From assembly GCF_021130785.1 (NCBI RefSeq), contig NC_060213.1, forward strand, positions 97,332,501-97,396,500: 64,000 bases of DNA, written 5' to 3'. Below the pieces are notes generated by a model. That model was not told the origin of the DNA. It made no database searches and saw only the letters and a program-made list of their open reading frames with translations. Made by a program: the position numbers and the translations under genes. Each line of letters begins with the position of its first letter. Within the stretch, counting starts at the first letter, position 1. This document shows, piece after piece, positions 1-12,200 of this stretch. The stretch is from Homalodisca vitripennis. Taxonomy: Eukaryota > Arthropoda > Insecta > Hemiptera > Cicadellidae.

Positions 1-543
1 GAGTAGATAGTACCAGACTACTCAGTTAAATAAAACGGTTTTAACAATGTGAGCCAAAGCCTTTGATCTGAATATGTAGCTGGTACACTAGCGACCTTTG
101 TTGTAAATATTATTTGTAAGGTTTTGTTAGTAATCTCTGCTAGTGTAGAAGAAAAAAACTCCATATGTATCATAGTTAATTCACTAGAAAATAGAGGAGA
201 CAATATTACTAGATGGATATTGTCAGTGGTGGCACAAGTTATATGCAAATTGAAATTTGAATCGAGTCTTGATGCATTTGCTACTAAGTCGTGTTTATTA
301 GGCACCAGTTGAGAGATTTCATAACTTTTATTCAGAGTCTTAGAAATCAGAAGGTTTAGAACACAATAATTTCAAAGACTGTAATTTTTTTAACTAATGA
401 CTCTGTTCAGTTAGAAATTAACAATAACTATGAAAATGTTTTAAAATATCTTAAAGTGCTATGCATTGTATTATTTTTCAGTTTCAATCTAGTTTTATTA
501 TACTTTGTACTTTGTGTATAAAACCCAGTCTCTTCTGCTACAG
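1..543. other. Probable intron upstream of exon at 544
   Basis: AT-rich DNA ending in a pyrimidine-rich tract and CAG at 541-543, which serves as acceptor for the exon starting at 544. A 95-codon minus-strand ORF lies at 18-305, but it has no recognisable motif and no splice context, so I treat it as chance. Nothing else is visible. Confidence 0.6.
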
Positions 544-663
544 ACACCTCAAGAAGAAGTGGATCACACAGTACTCAAGGATGGAACCATCCAGAAGACA
601 GTCAAGGTGCAGATGCTTGGAAAAGTCGAGTGGTTTGAAAGCTGTGCAGCATCCGTTGTGCCT
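544..663 (+). CDS. Exon a of the unrecognised gene
   Basis: Forty codons in phase 0 at both ends, starting TPQEEVDHTVLKDG and ending SVVP. The acceptor is TACAG at 539-543 and the donor GTGAGT at 664. Confidence 0.85.
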
Positions 664-3468
664 GTGAGTAAACACTTTTCTACAAGTACTATTAATTTCA
701 GTTTCATTCTAATATTTGTCAGTGGAATGATTTCAACTGAATCAAGAGATTTTAAAGTGCTGACTTTTTGCTCTAGGTGAGTGGAACAGCTGTTGCCACA
801 AGAGCAAAGAACGGACGCAGTGCATGTGTGGTCCGAGTGACCCGTGCGATGCTCGGGTCTCATCCACGCAAAGGCTTCACACTTGTTCCAGGCATCAACA
901 ACAAGCAGCGATCCACTGTGGTTCACGGCAAGAACATCGGTGATGTGCCCACCCGCTACACCATCTTTGGTCTCGAGCCATACGAGATCCCTGTCATCGG
1001 TAAGTCGCATATTAATGACAAAGATCTACTATTTACTGGTTTGTTTATTTTATGTTATATACCGGATTTTGTTTTAAGTGTATGTAGCCTGTTAAGATGA
1101 TGAACTTAATATTTAAAAATTTTCTTAAATGTCCTGATGTCTCTAGTACATTTTAGAAAATAATTAACCCCTTCAGTGCTTATTGATACTATGTAGATGT
1201 TCCTCACAGCCTACATGATACTCTGGTACTATATTCAAATGTTTTATTGTTGAAGACATAAACATGCATAACAATCGTCAAATTATATAGCATTTAAGAA
1301 TAAGCTAATGTCTACCTTATAACAAGAATTAAAAATCCTTATCAATTAAAAAGCAGTGAGTACTAAAATATTATTTTTGAACTAACCAAAGCTTGAGATT
1401 ATTTTGAAAAGATACTAGAGTATTCTTTTTTCAACCCAGATGGCAAGTTATTGTAAAAGTTTATACCAGAATAAAAGTTGTTTTTCAGAAAAAGTTGTTG
1501 AGTAATTTGAGTGAGCGGATGAATTATTGCTGTGAAGATTGAAAGGTCACTGTTTTACTGGGTATAGGTGTTAGTTTTTGAAGACAAATGGCATGCATAC
1601 TGACAAGTATAAGCTTTGAAAATTCAACAAGTTAAATTCCCCTTAAAAAAACCTCTACACGATTGTGTATATAGTGAGTTAACCACAACCCCTTGAGTGT
1701 CAAGGTCTCATGTTTCTTGACACTATCTAGATATTTCTCAGTCTACAGGAGACCTCAGCATTAAAAAGATTTAAATAGTTGTTTTCAAATATTCAAATTT
1801 TCAGTCCACAAGATTGTACTACAATTTAATGTATTACAACGTTTTTTTTCCATTATATGATGATTTTTCTGTGGCTGTACACCATCTGACTACAGTTCAC
1901 AATGAAGTTGATCACTAATGGCTTAGCTACTTTTTTATCAAAAATATTATTTAGAACACCTGTTCTTTGCAGGGACTTACATCGACCCGAGGATTGTGAC
2001 TGGTTTTGAGTATCGCGTGAGAATGGCCGGGCCACCACGCAAACACTTCTTCCAGGGCAGAGCACTCCGGTTGATAAGCATCGGCGCAGGTTACGGCAAG
2101 CGCATCACGTTCACTCCTGACCGCCTTAATGAGCCCAACAACTACTTCTGGAGCGACACACATCCCGATGGCTTAGGGTTCGAGCCCCGAGCAGTTCACG
2201 TGGGCCAACGCTTCTACATCTCTGCTGGTGGCCTGCGGCTGGGAGAGGCTGATGTGTTTCGAGCTGATGCCCCTCAGTATGAGGAGAGACAGGAATTGGT
2301 AAGTTTCTTGTTAATAATTTTTATGTAGTGACCATGAGTTGAATGAAGAATCTGACACAGTTTTGCAAAAAAGTATGAATCAGCTATTGTGCATGCAATG
2401 GTGAGACAGTGGTTCTGCTAAATTTAGATATAGTTTGTTTTACTGTTAGTTCAGTCTGTGTTGAAAATCACACAAGCTGATCCCTCAAGCTGTATTACAG
2501 CAGTTACAGATAACTCACAGTTATTACAGTGCAATATCTTTGTTACAAATTAAGATGTTTCTAGTTCAATTGCGTAATAAATTTAACAGAAGATAACTCC
2601 AATCAAACAAGAGTACACTTAAAAAATGTCAACTTATATATTGTCACTTTAAGATATTTCTGTATGACACTAACTGACTTCTGCTATTTATATACAATAA
2701 GCATTATTTTCAACAAGTCTTTCTGAAAAATACCCCAAAATTGAAGCATTTTGCCTAATGAAGAGCTGTTGTGCAAGGGTAAAAACAGATCAAAACTCAA
2801 TCCTTGTAAATTGCTAAATTATGTTGCAATTCCATGAATCTTACAATAAATATTTTGGAGTTTTAAATTTTAATGACATTATGGTGGTGGTTAATATATT
2901 AGTTAATCAACTCCATAAAATGGGTTGAATTTTGTAAATTGAATAATGTCCACATGATTATTTTTGTGATCAAGACATGTTATGTAAAGAGAATAGTAAT
3001 GCCACATAGAAGTCCTTGATATTTATAGACTACCATTAACTTTTAAAAAGTATAGTTTTATTTCACATTTCTTGTTGACAAAACAATTCGTTGAATATTT
3101 AGATTTTTTAGAAGTCACAAGTCTATTGTATTTATAAATTAGCAATTTGATGCGACAATACAATTGAAGATAAATTGTCATCAATTCATTTATTTTCCCT
3201 TCAGGTACAGACTAAGGATGGAACAACTATCATCAAATACATCTATATCGACGTGACGTGCCACGTGACGATGGACACTACACGCGCCGGCATGCTCAGT
3301 TCTGCCGCAGACAGCCACACCATGCGTGTGTCAGGCACGGCGGTGGTGGCACGCACACCCCGTCAGTCCTGCGCAAAGTTGCTCAGAGTGGAGAACATAG
3401 GTCTGGACTCCCAGCTCAACTTACTGTTTGTGATCCAACAGGCAGAGCTAACATTCCATCCAGTCTAA
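544..3468 (+). CDS. 3' part (last 310 residues) of an unrecognised multi-exon protein gene
   Basis: Four exons join in phase: 544-663, 777-999, 1973-2298 and 3205-3468 (stop TAA 3466-3468). Junctions are canonical: donors GTGAGT at 664, GTAAGT at 1000 and GTAAGT at 2299; acceptors CTCTAG before 777, TTGCAG before 1973 and TTCAG before 3205. The exons are clearly richer in GC than the introns. The product has no membrane segment or zinc-finger pattern that I can see. The motif VSGTAV occurs twice, at the start of exon 777-999 and in the last exon, each time followed by a basic stretch, a Cys and a Leu/Val-rich strand, which suggests a duplicated beta-rich module around a central exon rich in Gly, Arg and aromatics. 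The start codon lies upstream of the window. I cannot name the family. A 3' UTR follows. Confidence 0.85.
777..999 (+). CDS. Exon b of the unrecognised gene
   Basis: 223 nt, entering in phase 0 with VSGTAVATRAKNGRSACVV and leaving in phase 1 after YEIPVI. Rich in Arg, Lys and Thr. The donor GGTAAGT is strong. Confidence 0.85.
1000..1972 (+). other. Intron
   Basis: AT-rich intron. It holds a TTAACCCCTTCAG stretch at about 1163 that resembles the piggyBac-like ends found elsewhere in the window, but no partner end is visible. Nothing else is supported. Confidence 0.7.
1973..2298 (+). CDS. Exon c of the unrecognised gene
   Basis: 326 nt, the longest visible exon, covering the segment from TYIDPRIVTGFEYRVR to YEERQEL. 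It is rich in Gly, Arg, Phe and Tyr and has no cysteine that I can see. The acceptor is CTTTGCAG and the donor GTAAGT. Confidence 0.88.
2299..3204 (+). other. Intron
   Basis: AT-rich intron with many short A/T runs and no recognisable mobile element. It ends in a good pyrimidine tract and CAG. Confidence 0.7.
3205..3468 (+). CDS. Terminal coding exon of the unrecognised gene
   Basis: Starts VQTKDGTTIIKYIYIDV and ends QQAELTFHPV then TAA. It holds the second VSGTAV motif, followed by RTPRQSC, parallel to the arrangement in exon b. Confidence 0.88.
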   Translation, partial: VQTKDGTTIIKYIYIDVTCHVTMDTTRAGMLSSAADSHTMRVSGTAVVARTPRQSCAKLLRVENIGLDSQLNLLFVIQQAELTFHPV

Positions 3469-4570
3469 ACTCAAACATAATCAGTCGCCGTGGTCGTCTT
3501 GTCTGGTCGAAGGAGAAGGAAGAGCTCGCTTTAGTCATCACTGATGATCAATCATCCTAGGAGCTGAATCGCTCCAGGCTACAATTGTTGTCAAATTGTA
3601 CTCTAAGAATAAGACTGAATTCCATTGTTTCATTTTATAAATCTAACTCAGTTCAAACGTACTTCTCTGAGAAATCATAATTATTTATTGCGATACACTC
3701 CATTTCAGAACAGAACTGTTTTAAATTTTTATTTTTTTACTTTTCATACATTATAACGTACCAGTGTCTTAAAAAAAAACCTAATGCGCTTTGAAATTTT
3801 TTTAACTTTCTACAACAGTATTTTTGTACATTTATGTGGAAGGGAATGGTTTACATCAGTATTGTTTAGCACAAAATCGGGTATTTGTTAACGGCTAGAT
3901 ATGGAGAACGTATTGATCCATTGTGATGAATTGGTTTTGTTTTAATATTTATTAAGGAATTGCTAGAGCTGCAGATATTCAACTACAGTATATGTATTAG
4001 ATATTTTGTTGCATTGTACTCTTACTAGATTATTGATCTTTTCATGGCTGTGTTTGGATAAATTTTATAAACGGTGCTCTATAAGACAATTTTAATGAAT
4101 GCACAAAGAATTTTTAGACTTCTGAAGCTCAATATTTGTTTTACTTTGAGTAAAATCTTAAGTGCTTAAAATCTTTGTTCCGTGATCTAAGTATAGTAAA
4201 ACTAGTTTTAATAAAATTATATTGAATTATTATTTAAAGAAGAGTGATATGAATTTTGTAATTTTATTAAAATAACAGCATATATTTTATTTAATTGATG
4301 TTATATACTTAAACATGTTTTTCTTCAAAGTTTTAACTAGATCTTCACTAGCCACAGTATTGCTTTTAGTATTATCATAGTATTATAAAATCAAGATCTA
4401 ATTGTATTTTTTGTATTCTTTAATAATTTATATTTAATCATTTTTTGTTTAGCTACCACAACAGGTAAACAGATTAGGATTTTGGTATGCAAAGAGGTTT
4501 CACAACCATTAGTAAAATTATTGTAATACTATGTATTTGTTGAGGTATAATAAATAAATACCCGAAGACT
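3469..4570 (+). other. Probable 3' UTR with poly(A) signals
   Basis: AT-rich sequence downstream of the stop. AATAAA motifs occur at about 4210 and as overlapping copies at 4549-4558; the latter is the likelier end because AT-rich unique-looking sequence runs unbroken to it. The exact cleavage site is inferred. Confidence 0.45.
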
Positions 4571-4899
4571 TGTATTTTATTACATTTCCTTTTGAATGAA
4601 CAATAATTATACCTTAAATAAGATTCATGTACATTTATAACTAAACGCTAGTTTATGTATTATAATATTCATCTTGTCAATGAAAAGGAATACACTAAAT
4701 TCATAACACACTATTTAATAGAATCTGTATCATTGATACATTTCATATAATCTCCAATAACATCACAAATAGACAAAAAAATGAATATGAGTAAAGAAGA
4801 TAAAGAAAATGTTAAATACTTGGGAAAGGAAATTAAATATGTGAGAGTTGTTTGTAAAAAGAATATTAGACTTCATGTGAACTGTTTGTGGAGTGGATA

Positions 4900-4985
4900 T
4901 GTGAAGGAAGGCCTTCACCATAGTGTAGGGCTGCAGCTCTCTAACCAAAGGTTCGAGGTTTCAATTCCCAAGAAGGTCAGTAACA
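4900..4985 (+). repeat. Possible tRNA-derived SINE head
   Basis: GGTTCGAGGTTTCAATTCCC near 4950 resembles a degenerate RNA polymerase III B box, with a possible weak A box about 30-40 bases upstream. The cloverleaf is not intact, so this is not a functional tRNA. A SINE relic is the best reading, but chance is possible. Confidence 0.3.
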
Positions 4986-5095
4986 ATATGCAAATAGGTT
5001 TGGGCTGTTTTCCTTTAAAGCCATTTATTACAACTGATTAAAAGGCCACTGGCTTAGAATGAACCCTCTTAAAAATGCCATTAGTACTCTCTATC

Positions 5096-5402
5096 TGTGA
5101 ATGTTGTGTTTAGCTCCAGTTCACCTTCCTCTTGAGCAGCATCTGGAATCTGATGCTGTCACACACTTGATTCCTGGAATCTGGAGTCATGTTCGTCTGA
5201 AGAGATTTTATAAAAGTCAATGACAAAGAAGCTTAAAATGAACTCTTTGCATTGGTTTAACATCAGAGACGCCAAGACTGCAAAATATAGGTTAAAAAAT
5301 TCTCATTGTCTCATCAGGTGCACAATTTGTCTGTGACAGCATCAGATTCCAGATGCTGCACTAAGAGGAAGGGGGTAAACTCAACATTCACATTGAATCA
5401 AC
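5096..5402. repeat. Inverted-repeat (foldback) element
   Basis: Arms of roughly 65-75 bases at about 5096-5165 and 5328-5402 are inverted copies; both contain GCAGCATCTGGAATCTGATG and flank a loop of about 160 bases. No target duplication was found. It looks like a small MITE or a hairpin left by two facing insertions. Confidence 0.6.
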
Positions 5403-6283
5403 CATTCCACCATAGCTCTGTACAATACTCTCTCCCTGTTACAAACACTTGTACAATTAAAACTATATATAATTTCAACTCTCACTAAAATCCAATGCTA
5501 TTTCAAAATTCACAGCCAGCGGCATATGCAAGCTATAACTTTTTGTTGTAAATGATGTAGGAGTTAAACTAAAGGATTATTCAGATGAGAAAATATTACT
5601 ATAATATATAATGGTAATATTTTTATTTTACCATAATATAGTAGAAGTTATGCCACCTTCATATCTAAATTAAATTGTTTTTTCTACAAGCTTTTATTTG
5701 TGTATACAGTTTTTCCACAACAACAGTGGCCATGTTACTGAATGTAGCTTGGGTATCAAGATTATAATATATGCACAATGTTTTTTTTTTAACTAAAACT
5801 GGCTGATATATAATTAAAAATCCAAGTTGTCAGTGGCTGGGAGCTAAAAGTAAATGTCCTCACTAGAGTCACTGTTCACTGTTTTTACAATTTTCAAAAT
5901 AGCAATAAGATGCTAATTATTGTGTTTATATTAAAAACATCCATTTTTATGTGTCTGTTTAAAATGCAAATGATTCCTTCAGTATAGCCTATAATAAAAT
6001 CTGCTAATATGGTAGACTGAAAAGAATTTTCATAGTGTTGTAGCTACTGGATGGAAGAGCAATAATGTTCTACCATTTGGGGTATTGGGAAACAAAATAA
6101 TTAAAGTGTTTGAAGGAAGGGTATCTAAATAAATTGATGGTGAAGGGAGGCTAGTGTTGCAGTGGTCAAATACCCAACAGTATATATCCTCAAACTTTAT
6201 GTTTCTGGTTGGACATCAATCAGTCAAAAGATCTTTATTGTAATTTCTTTAAAAAATGTACATTTGTCAAAACGTTACATGAG
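5403..6283. other. Intergenic, no gene seen
   Basis: AT-rich DNA without a supported gene or a recognisable repeat. Confidence 0.5.
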
Positions 6284-6583
6284 TTAGTACATGAAAAGTT
6301 TTTGAAGTTCTAATCTTACATTACATTGTAACCATCTTGATTCAAAGTATTCCTTCATTGAGTAAAATGGTTGTTCTATCAGCCAGTCTTGGGAATGTGG
6401 TTTCAGTTGTTGGCCTTTGAATGCTTTTAGATTCTGTGGAAGAGAGTTGAAAACTTTTCGTACTAGGGTTATCTGCAATATTGTGTGATGTGGTGTGCTG
6501 GAAGATGATAATCCACTGCTCTCAGTGTGTTGTAAGAGTGGATATTTTCTCCTCTCAGAGGTATGTCTAGTCTGTGTAGACAA
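6284..6583 (-). mobile_element. LINE fragment, C-terminal tail of reverse-transcriptase ORF
   Basis: The minus-strand frame reads like the end of Jockey/CR1-type ORF2 proteins: KVFNSLPQNLKAFK, then a linker, then WLIEQPFYSMKEYFESRW. The pattern of a 'K-x-F-N-x-L-P' strand followed by 'W-L-I/L-x-x-x-F-Y-S-x-x-E-(Y/F)' is common at LINE ORF2 C-termini. The upstream RT domain is not found next to it, so the copy is truncated and dead. Confidence 0.65.
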
Positions 6584-7616
6584 AAACTGTTTAAATGTAA
6601 AAGGGTGATAACAGTCATAATACTCAGGCCTCTCTACAACTCTGATGGACTGAAATTAGCCAGTGTCTGGAGAATTAGTATTCTATTGAGGTTCTGATGT
6701 GATTTTCCTCCCTAGACAGCCAGGCCATATCTGATATGCAGCCTCTAACTATCTACAAAGTCACTTGCTGAAACATCTCTGCCACATAGCGTGTCTTTAT
6801 GTTGGGTGATTTCCTGATGATGTAGTTGATCACAAGCCAAGGCTGTCTACAAATTCTCTGAAGGGCCATTTATTTGCGAGTTTCTATGCCTTTTTTGGTA
6901 CTCATTAGGTGAAAACACCATATATGATTACGGACCTGGTAATCACCAAGTGAAAAATGAACTTGATGTTGACCAATAGTTGCAATCTTTGCTGAGCATG
7001 GCTGTATCAGGTGATTACTTCACTACTTTTACTACAAAGTATGTTCTTTCAAGTACAGTAAATTGCCTATGGTCTCTCTGTAATGGGCGATTTGTTGTGA
7101 TTGGTTATGGCTTGGCCTGTGGAGTTGAAATATTATAGTCTCATCCTAGTGTTATCAGTGTAAACTACTATGTCAATGTTCCAGCCATGATACTAGGATG
7201 CACCTGTATAAAACAAATGGCTCAGGATGTGCAAGATAGAACATGGTTTCTTCACACTCACAATTTTTGGAATGTCACCTACAAAGTACGTCTATATATA
7301 GTAAATATAAAATCCCATGGTCAAAAGAAGTGTGACAGCAGGGAGAGAAGGAATTCATGCACTCTTATTGTAAAGTAGGCTCTTGTGACTACCTTTTGAA
7401 AGCTTATCGACTATAGTATAGCAGCCATCATTTTATTTTTGTTGGCACCATTTACCAGTTAGAGACATAGTCAGTTGGAGCATACTGAATGACCCCGGTA
7501 AATCCAAATCATTCTGGGGGAAGGAATCAATACAAAAGACAAGAATTAATTAATTTTTTGATATTTTGGTGATTAATGAGATGGGCCTATAGTTTTTGGA
7601 GAAACATTAATAATTT
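6584..7616. other. Intergenic, no gene seen
   Basis: No supported coding region. Parts may be further decayed LINE sequence, given the fragments on both sides, but no motif could be read. Confidence 0.4.
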
Positions 7617-7823
7617 ATGTTTATAACAAGCCCCCTTTCAAATGGCTTGGTAGTGCTGCAAGAAAAGAACAACTTTAAAAATTACCAGCCCATAAGTAGG
7701 GAATTTTTTGTTTTGATAGTTTTCAAAAAGGTCTATGAAATGTTCTATTTGGACTATGGTGCTCTCATTTCTGAGTGGCTCTTCCTTCTTCATCTGTCAG
7801 CAGAGGGTTTAGATTTGTTATGA
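7617..7823 (+). mobile_element. LINE fragment, N-terminal part of RT domain
   Basis: The segment NFKNYQPISREFFVLIVFKK matches the usual start of a LINE reverse transcriptase domain ('K-N-Y-R-P-I-S ... F-S-K-V-F-E'). It is short, diverged and has no catalytic motif. It lies on the strand opposite to the LINE tail at 6284-6583. Confidence 0.5.
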
Positions 7824-9155
7824 AGGACATCCACAATGCTCTTCTGACAATAACAAGGTTGAGACATGGATTTCATACCTCTGACAATATTACGAGCTTT
7901 CCAAGTGTTACAATTCTGAATATCCAAATTTAATCTCATAAAATGCCTGGTAGCATAGATCTCTGGCCATTTTAATATAAGAGGCGTTCTACAATTCTAC
8001 ACTGCTATTCATCATTCATTCATTCTGCTGTACTCATTGCCAAGCTCTTGGATATTTGTCAGGCATGGTGAAGCCTTTTTTATTTAATTCTGCTCTGTTT
8101 AGTTCAGACGTAGGGAAGAAGCTCTTGTGTTAGTGAGGATTACTGAGTTGACAAAAATGTATTATAGTTGGTTGTGTAAACCTACTGTTTGAGGCAAGTG
8201 TAAAATCAAAAACATGGGTGGACAATAAAAAAGTTGTTATATCAATATCATAGTTAGTATTTATTGTTGAAAATAGGAAGGTGTCTTGTAAATGGCCAAG
8301 CCTCCAAGGGTAAGTACACATGGACATTTAGATCATTTCACTGCAGTTTCAATGTTAAAATCGATATTCCTGGTGATCATTTTCAGGACATCTTGGTGAC
8401 CTGGCAAACTGAATGCAACTCTGTTCATGTTCTTGCTGTAGAAAACTACATTTTCAGCTCCAGATTTCCTTAAGGTAGTACAGTAATTTTAAAAATTAAA
8501 GGAGAGGCCAATCCCCTTTTAGACTCATTCTACTCATCCTCGTGGACTGCTTGCTTGTACGAACGTTATCAAACTGAATAAAAAGGAAAGTTGGTACAGC
8601 TAACATATTATTGGTACAAGATTGTTGGTACTGATAAAAAGTAAAATATTTGCTGTTAACATTTGAACATGCTGCCATCTCTGACTGAGATCCACAGTTT
8701 GATTATGTAGACCACAAGAGGTTATACGACTCTCCCCAATTTAAATTCTGAAATAAATTCTTCCTAGTAATTATAGAAGTAAAATTGCATAGTATATAGA
8801 TCTCATTAGAACAATGTCACAGAGACATTTTGTTCATGTATTTGCAATAATAAAAATTAATTTTGTAGTAGTAGGTTATAATCTCTCCTTTTCTCCTTTG
8901 ATGTAAACAAACTATTTAGCACAGTTTATCTAATAAATGTGTTAAAAGCTTAGCATAACCATTCTAATTGAGGAAGAATGTGCGTTTAGTTACCTTGAAG
9001 GATCACATTGATAATGAGACTACACTTGAGTGATTAGAATGGATTAAAAAGTAATTGTTTTCAGGTGTTCTCGAGTCACTAGCCCTAATTAACTAGAGCT
9101 AGCCACTTGAAGCTCTCTCAGTAAACATTACGTCTCGGTAGCTCAGGAAGTCAAG
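7824..9155. other. Intergenic and 5' region of the knottin gene
   Basis: AT-rich sequence with no supported gene. The last 100 bases before 9156 include CTCTCTCAGTAAAC at about 9114, a possible initiator context. No clear TATA box is seen at a suitable distance. Confidence 0.4.
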
Positions 9156-9245
9156 ATGAAACTGACAGCGCTGTTTCTCCTGATATTAGTATTTGTTGCT
9201 GGCCTGGTAGGAGCTCAGCGGAGTTGTTTGGGACACAACAAACCA
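9156..9245 (+). CDS. Knottin exon 1: signal peptide and first cysteine
   Basis: Thirty codons from ATG 9156. The frame encodes MKLTALFLLILVFVAGLVGA as signal peptide, then the first cysteine (residue 24) and six further residues. The splice junction falls directly before the second cysteine. Confidence 0.82.
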
Positions 9246-12200
9246 GTGAGTATATCATTTATAAAATTAGTCATTTAAGTAGCTATGCTTTGATTCTGTT
9301 TACCTTAATCAGTTTGAAGTTTATTTTTGACATTGGAAGGATTGTGAAGGAAACATGATTTTTTCGGACATTTGCCATCATTCAGTGAAACAAAAAATCA
9401 GTAACACTACGTTTCAAGATCTGCAATCTGATCTCTTCTTCAGGTAAATAACTAACCTAACACATAATTACAAACTAGGTTAAAATAAACAAATCATACC
9501 AAAGTGTTGTGGCAACCAACATTGACCATGTTGTGTGTCAACGTCACTAACTCTAAAACATGCACTTAATAAAAAACTATACACAACATTGTTGTGATTT
9601 CTTACTTAGGCGTGCCAAAACGCTTTGGTATGATCTGTTTATTTTAACCTAGTTTGTAATTATGTATTAGGTTAGTTATTTACCTGAAGAAGAGATCAGA
9701 TTGCAGATCTCGAAACGTAGTGTTACTGATTTTTTGTTTCACTGAACAATGGCAAATGTCCGGAAAAATCATGTTTCCTTCATTTACCTTAATCAATTAA
9801 AAGATTACATTCACTTTCTACAGTCTCAACCATGTCAAGGAAAACTTAAATAGTTGTATTTCAAGAGATTCAATCCACTGTTATAACACCAGAGGTCAAG
9901 ATCTGTTACATTTAAGATATGCTAGATTAAGCAAAACCCAAAAGTCTTTTAGCTTTGCTTGTATAAAACTTGTTTATACATTGCTCTTAAACATTAGAAA
10001 CCTTCAAATTAACGCTTTTAAAACAAAAATTAAAAATTGGTTGATTAGTCAAGCATTTTATAGTGTAAATGAATTTGAAAATGGGAATTTTTCTTCTGTA
10101 AAATTTTAATCCAAGATGTAAAAATGTGTGTTTTTTTTGGAATGTTTATATTTATTTGTGAGTTAAATTTATTTATATGTTTTTACCTTATTACACGTAT
10201 TGTTATACATTTTAAATGTAGATATTGTATTAAATACAATTTATTCACTTTTGTTGACTATAAATGTATTTTATATGACCCATTTAATTTGACATGTAAC
10301 CTTTAATACCTACAATTAAGGCTACACTAAGGCCAAGTGTAAGTTTGACTATGTCTATTGCAACCACTGTTGATTAATGACAATAAACATATTTCATTTA
10401 TACTGCTAAAGTTATTTCAAGGAGTATTTGTCATTTATTTTTATCAAAATGAATTTGCAGTAATCAGAAGAAGGTATATTGTATTGTCATTTTGAAATAT
10501 AAAGTTTAATGTATGTTAATTTTTCTATCACTCAGAAAAATTTAATTTCTGTCTTTGTGTCCGCTCAATATCTCTTGAGAGCAACTGCTTTAGAGACTTT
10601 AAATTTTCTATCAAGCTGCTTAATTTCTATGTAGGTAACACTGAGTTTGATGAGGGTACATTTCACTTCATGGGATTTACTGGGTGTCCGCGAACACTTT
10701 TACATTGGTCTTATGGGTAGACAATGTGAAATGTTACATGGTAGAGTTACAATGTTGGCAATGTGATAATCGCAGAATTAATAAATTTAGATTATAACAA
10801 ACTGAGTACAATCATATGACATGTTAACATGTGATATAGTAACACATGTAACCTAATAAAATTAGCAACAGACTTGAAAGTTTGAATGTAACCTCAGCCA
10901 AGGACGTAGCCAGCAAGGGGTTCAAGGGTCTGTATCCCCCCAACTTTTCAATTTTGTAATTACTTTTTTAGTAAACGATTATTATTATTGAAATAATTTA
11001 GTATTACTGATAAAATAATACTGATGTACTGCTAAAAAATCGTTCTCAACAAAGAGACAGATCAAAAACTTTTTTAGGAACAAAATGGGGCCTTACTTTC
11101 TGTCCACTACAGGAAAATATCTGTTGTCTTGACCCCCAAAGTTTTTTTCTGGCTGTGTTCTTGACCTCAGCAAAGCCTGAAACATGTTCATGGTGTGGCT
11201 TACTCCCACCTTGTAGTTTTGGAGATAACTTTATAATATGATGACTCTTTGATGGTTGGAATGTTAACATATTATTTTCAGAACCTGAGAAATTCCACCC
11301 TCTAGAATCCTTACAAGATTTGTTATAAACATACGAATATTTTCTAAAATGTACGGTTTTTACTCTATATGAGATGAAAATCTAGATTACATTATGTGGA
11401 TTTTAACATGCTCAATTTCAGATCTTTTAAATTAAAGGTATACAATGTGAAACAACTGATAAGAATTAGGCTATCATAAATAGTATATACGACCGAGATA
11501 TTGAAACTTTTATTCCATAGTCTCCAAGGTATGTGAAAATATAATCATGCCAAGTTTGGTTACAATAAAAATTAGAAGTTATAGTTTATAAATGCATTCA
11601 CTCATTGCTACAGTGTCATTGTATACTACTCATAACTTTTTATTACCACTATCTGAAATTCATATTAGATATATAAAAACTTTGTAAATTCAAAGGTTGT
11701 AAAGAACCTGAGAGTTCTTAAACCCTTTCCTGTTTTATTATACAATTGTCTAATAGCTGAACTATAACCATTCTCTGTTCATATTTTGAATAATTTCATA
11801 GCTACCTTAAAAAAATTGGAAATATTAACTTAATAATAAGAAATTAATATTAATGAGAAACTAAAATAATTATAAAATTTTAACCTACATTGGGTGTTTT
11901 AGTGTAACAAAGTTCATGTATTTCTTAGGTGAGAACATGTAGGGCATAGAGTACAACTCAATTTTACTTTAATAATTATGGAAAAATATCCTTAACCACA
12001 CAATATTTTCTACTTCTTACATGATAAAAGCTAAAACATCTCAGGTGATAAATAATTTGTTGAAATATACCATTTACTAATAATATAAGTGTTACCCGTA
12101 TAATAGCCTTTATTTGTAGTTTCAATTAAAAAAAAATGATTATCAATGTGCCTGTAATTTCTACAGCACACACACAGACCACACAATATCTTAAGTGCTA

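Noticed and set aside
18..305. 95-codon minus-strand ORF
   Set aside because: No motif, no splice context, AT-driven composition; lies in a probable intron of the plus-strand gene.
564..1010. 148-codon minus-strand ORF
   Set aside because: Shadow of the plus-strand exons 544-663 and 777-999.
1163..1700. Possible TTAA element beginning TTAACCCC
   Set aside because: No inverted partner end was found downstream.
4930..4985. Intact tRNA gene
   Set aside because: Only a B-box-like stretch; no acceptor stem pairing or anticodon arm.
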